Shown here: positions 22,000 through 23,072 of the stretch, piece after piece | Numbering within the stretch: position 1 is the first letter of the stretch | Layout: every line of letters starts with the position of its first letter | Origin: Peptococcaceae bacterium UBA5767 | Lineage (GTDB): Bacteria; Bacillota; TC1; UBA5767 | Assembly (NCBI GenBank): GCA_002418765.1 | Contig: DIET01000013.1 | Location: 1-23,072, forward strand | Reading direction: 5' to 3' | DNA length: 23,072 nt | Translations under genes and position numbers: made by a program | Notes under the pieces: generated by a model | Told to the model about the DNA's origin: nothing | The model's database searches: none | What the model saw: only the letters and a program-made list of their open reading frames with translations

Positions 22000-22881
22000 T
22001 TATTCTTCTTGTTTGAACCAAGTCTCCCCTTCATAAACATAGGTTCCAGCGCCACCAACTTCATAGGCTTGCTTGAACTGTTCTGTTCTATCTTCCCCAA
22101 AAGCAGCATCACCAATAACCTGCACATTCGAATCAATTGTGATTTTGATTAACGGGTTTCCATCAAAAGCAGCACTTTCTATCGTATGGAGAGAAGAAGG
22201 TAGATGCAACGCACTTATGTTGTTGTTTTTAAACGACCAGAGATCAATTCTTTCTAACGAATCCGGAAAATCGATTTGCGTTAAATTATTGTCATAAAAA
22301 GCTCGGGCATGGATTTGTTGTATCTGGCTTTTTGCTTCAAAGGACACTGCCACCAACTCCTTGGCCTCAAAAACATCTTGCCATATGCGCGTCAAAACCA
22401 CGCCATCCAGCATCCAAGGAATCACAATGTCTTTTGAAAAGCCCGAATATGATCCCCGCAAACGGCCTGTGAAATATCCAGCTGCATCCATGTCCAATCC
22501 GTCAGCCAATGAAATGACATAAAAAGAATCATCAAATAACAAATACCATTTCTCTTCATCCAACAACCACGCAAAGGTAGCATCCTCCGTTTTTGGCACC
22601 AACACCGAAGCCAAATACTCCCCCTCTACCAATGTTGCTTGCAATGCTTCACTGCTTTTGCTCTCATCTTCAAAAGGATCTGCCTCGGGGCTCTGAATAC
22701 GATAAAGAGAAGTAGCACCATTCAACGTGCTGACGGTAGCTTGGTCAGCTGCGAGTCTGGCCTGCCCCATGAATGCAACTACTCGTGGCAAGGCAATCGA
22801 TGCCAAGATCCCCAACACGGCCACAACGACCAAAACCTCCATGAGGGTAAACCCCTTTTTATGCTCGTGCGAAATCCTCAT
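22000..22881 (-). CDS. Prepilin-like protein fused to a BspA-type leucine-rich repeat
   Basis: A 293-residue protein. The prepilin signal is MRISHEHKKG with cleavage before F11 (GFTLMEVLVVV), E15 at +5 and a hydrophobic helix to about 30. A stalk similar to the adjacent pilin follows (41-120: AADQATVSTLNGATSLYRI and LVPKTEDATFAWLLDEE). From about 153 to 262 there are LRR_5/BspA repeats: IQQIHARAFYDNNLTQIDFP, LERIDLWSFKNNNISALHLP, LHTIESAAFDGNPL and VIGDAAFGE. The tail TYVYEGETWFKQ is a recurrent ending of such surface proteins. It is probably a surface-displayed or pilus-tip binding subunit. The ATG at 22881 has AGAGGT 9 nt upstream. It is upstream of, and probably co-transcribed with, the second pilin gene. 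Confidence 0.87.
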   Translation of the reverse strand: MRISHEHKKGFTLMEVLVVVAVLGILASIALPRVVAFMGQARLAADQATVSTLNGATSLYRIQSPEADPFEDESKSSEALQATLVEGEYLASVLVPKTEDATFAWLLDEEKWYLLFDDSFYVISLADGLDMDAAGYFTGRLRGSYSGFSKDIVIPWMLDGVVLTRIWQDVFEAKELVAVSFEAKSQIQQIHARAFYDNNLTQIDFPDSLERIDLWSFKNNNISALHLPSSLHTIESAAFDGNPLIKITIDSNVQVIGDAAFGEDRTEQFKQAYEVGGAGTYVYEGETWFKQEE

Positions 22882-22894
22882 ATAGATATACCTC

Positions 22895-23072
22895 TCAGGA
22901 CTGAATGTCCAATGTAGCGATGTCAATCTTATTTGCATCGTCTATCACGTGATAGTACCATGTATTGTCCAAATCACTGAATATCAAGTTTTGACACTCC
23001 CCATGGATAAATCCAGGGGATTCTCAGGTGATAAAAGGCAAGGTCCGTTTCAGTTATGCCAGTATGACCCTG
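22895..23072 (-). other. Possible end of an upstream pilin-cluster gene (frame unclear)
   Basis: Two minus-strand frames are open here. One enters at the window edge and stops at 22974 (32 codons, ending GVSKLDIQ). The other is open from 23023 to a stop at 22895 (42 codons, with DLDNTWYYHVIDDANKIDI). The second reads like a pilin-type C-terminus (NTWYY), but a stop codon lies just upstream of it. A frameshifted or truncated gene is possible, as is chance openness. Confidence 0.25.
22942..22955. promoter_or_regulatory. 14-bp palindrome upstream of the pilin genes
   Basis: CTATCACGTGATAG is a perfect 14-bp palindrome 61 nt before the LRR-pilin start codon. It could be an operator. I see no convincing promoter hexamer pair beside it, and the stretch may be part of an upstream reading frame. 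Confidence 0.35.

Noticed and set aside
22882..22938. 19-codon N-terminal extension of the LRR-pilin
   Set aside because: Prepilin leaders are short and basic. The ATG at 22881 with AGAGGT upstream gives a typical 10-residue leader.

Overview
The window reads as chromosomal DNA of an anaerobic, low-to-mid GC Firmicute of the Clostridia type. The evidence is a desulfoferrodoxin-type superoxide reductase beside ferritin, a DUF438/hemerythrin-like/PAS protein, a HrcA/CIRCE-controlled small heat-shock gene, strong AGGAGG-type ribosome sites, Gram-positive lipoprotein and prepilin signals, and frequent GTG/TTG starts. The genus cannot be fixed from the sequence. Nearly all genes lie on the minus strand; only a DMT-family permease (3083-4000) and a DUF2254 membrane protein (13156-14484) are on the plus strand. 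I see no rRNA, tRNA, CRISPR array, insertion sequence or phage gene.

Layout, left to right. (1) 57-1624: oxygen/iron defence operon, transcribed superoxide reductase, then ferritin, then a METTL7-like methyltransferase. (2) 1761-2949: a CaCA-family cation exchanger preceded by a promoter, a clear yybP-ykoY (Mn2+) riboswitch and a leader terminator. (3) 3083-6703: DMT permease, ClC chloride transporter with a C-terminal TrkA-C-like domain, and the AzlC/AzlD amino-acid exporter pair. (4) 6747-10024: transketolase and the DUF438/hemerythrin-like/PAS protein. (5) 10181-13009: Hsp20 behind a CIRCE element, an OsmC-like protein, an E2/CAT-fold acyltransferase-like protein with an altered active-site motif, and a membrane-anchored TerB plus J-domain protein. 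(6) 13156-14606: DUF2254 protein ending in a perfect 18-bp bidirectional terminator. (7) 14631-20962: a catabolic cluster made of a BMP-family substrate-binding lipoprotein, a cytosine-deaminase-like amidohydrolase, a LacI-family regulator and a two-subunit molybdenum hydroxylase. (8) 21099-23072: tandem prepilin-like genes whose products share a stalk but have different C-terminal domains, one being a BspA-type leucine-rich repeat.

The most coherent undescribed unit is region 7. The 12-bp palindrome GAAACTAGTTTC occurs exactly before the molybdenum hydroxylase genes and before the lipoprotein gene, with a third one-mismatch copy before the lipoprotein start. This points to one LacI-type repressor controlling uptake, hydrolytic deamination and hydroxylation of an unknown, probably nitrogen-heterocyclic, compound. 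The flavin subunit usual for such hydroxylases and the permease/ATPase partners of the lipoprotein are absent from the window. The second notable item is the manganese riboswitch before the exchanger, which suggests that this 'Na+/Ca2+' antiporter is really used for Mn2+ efflux. The third is the modular pilin pair at the right edge.
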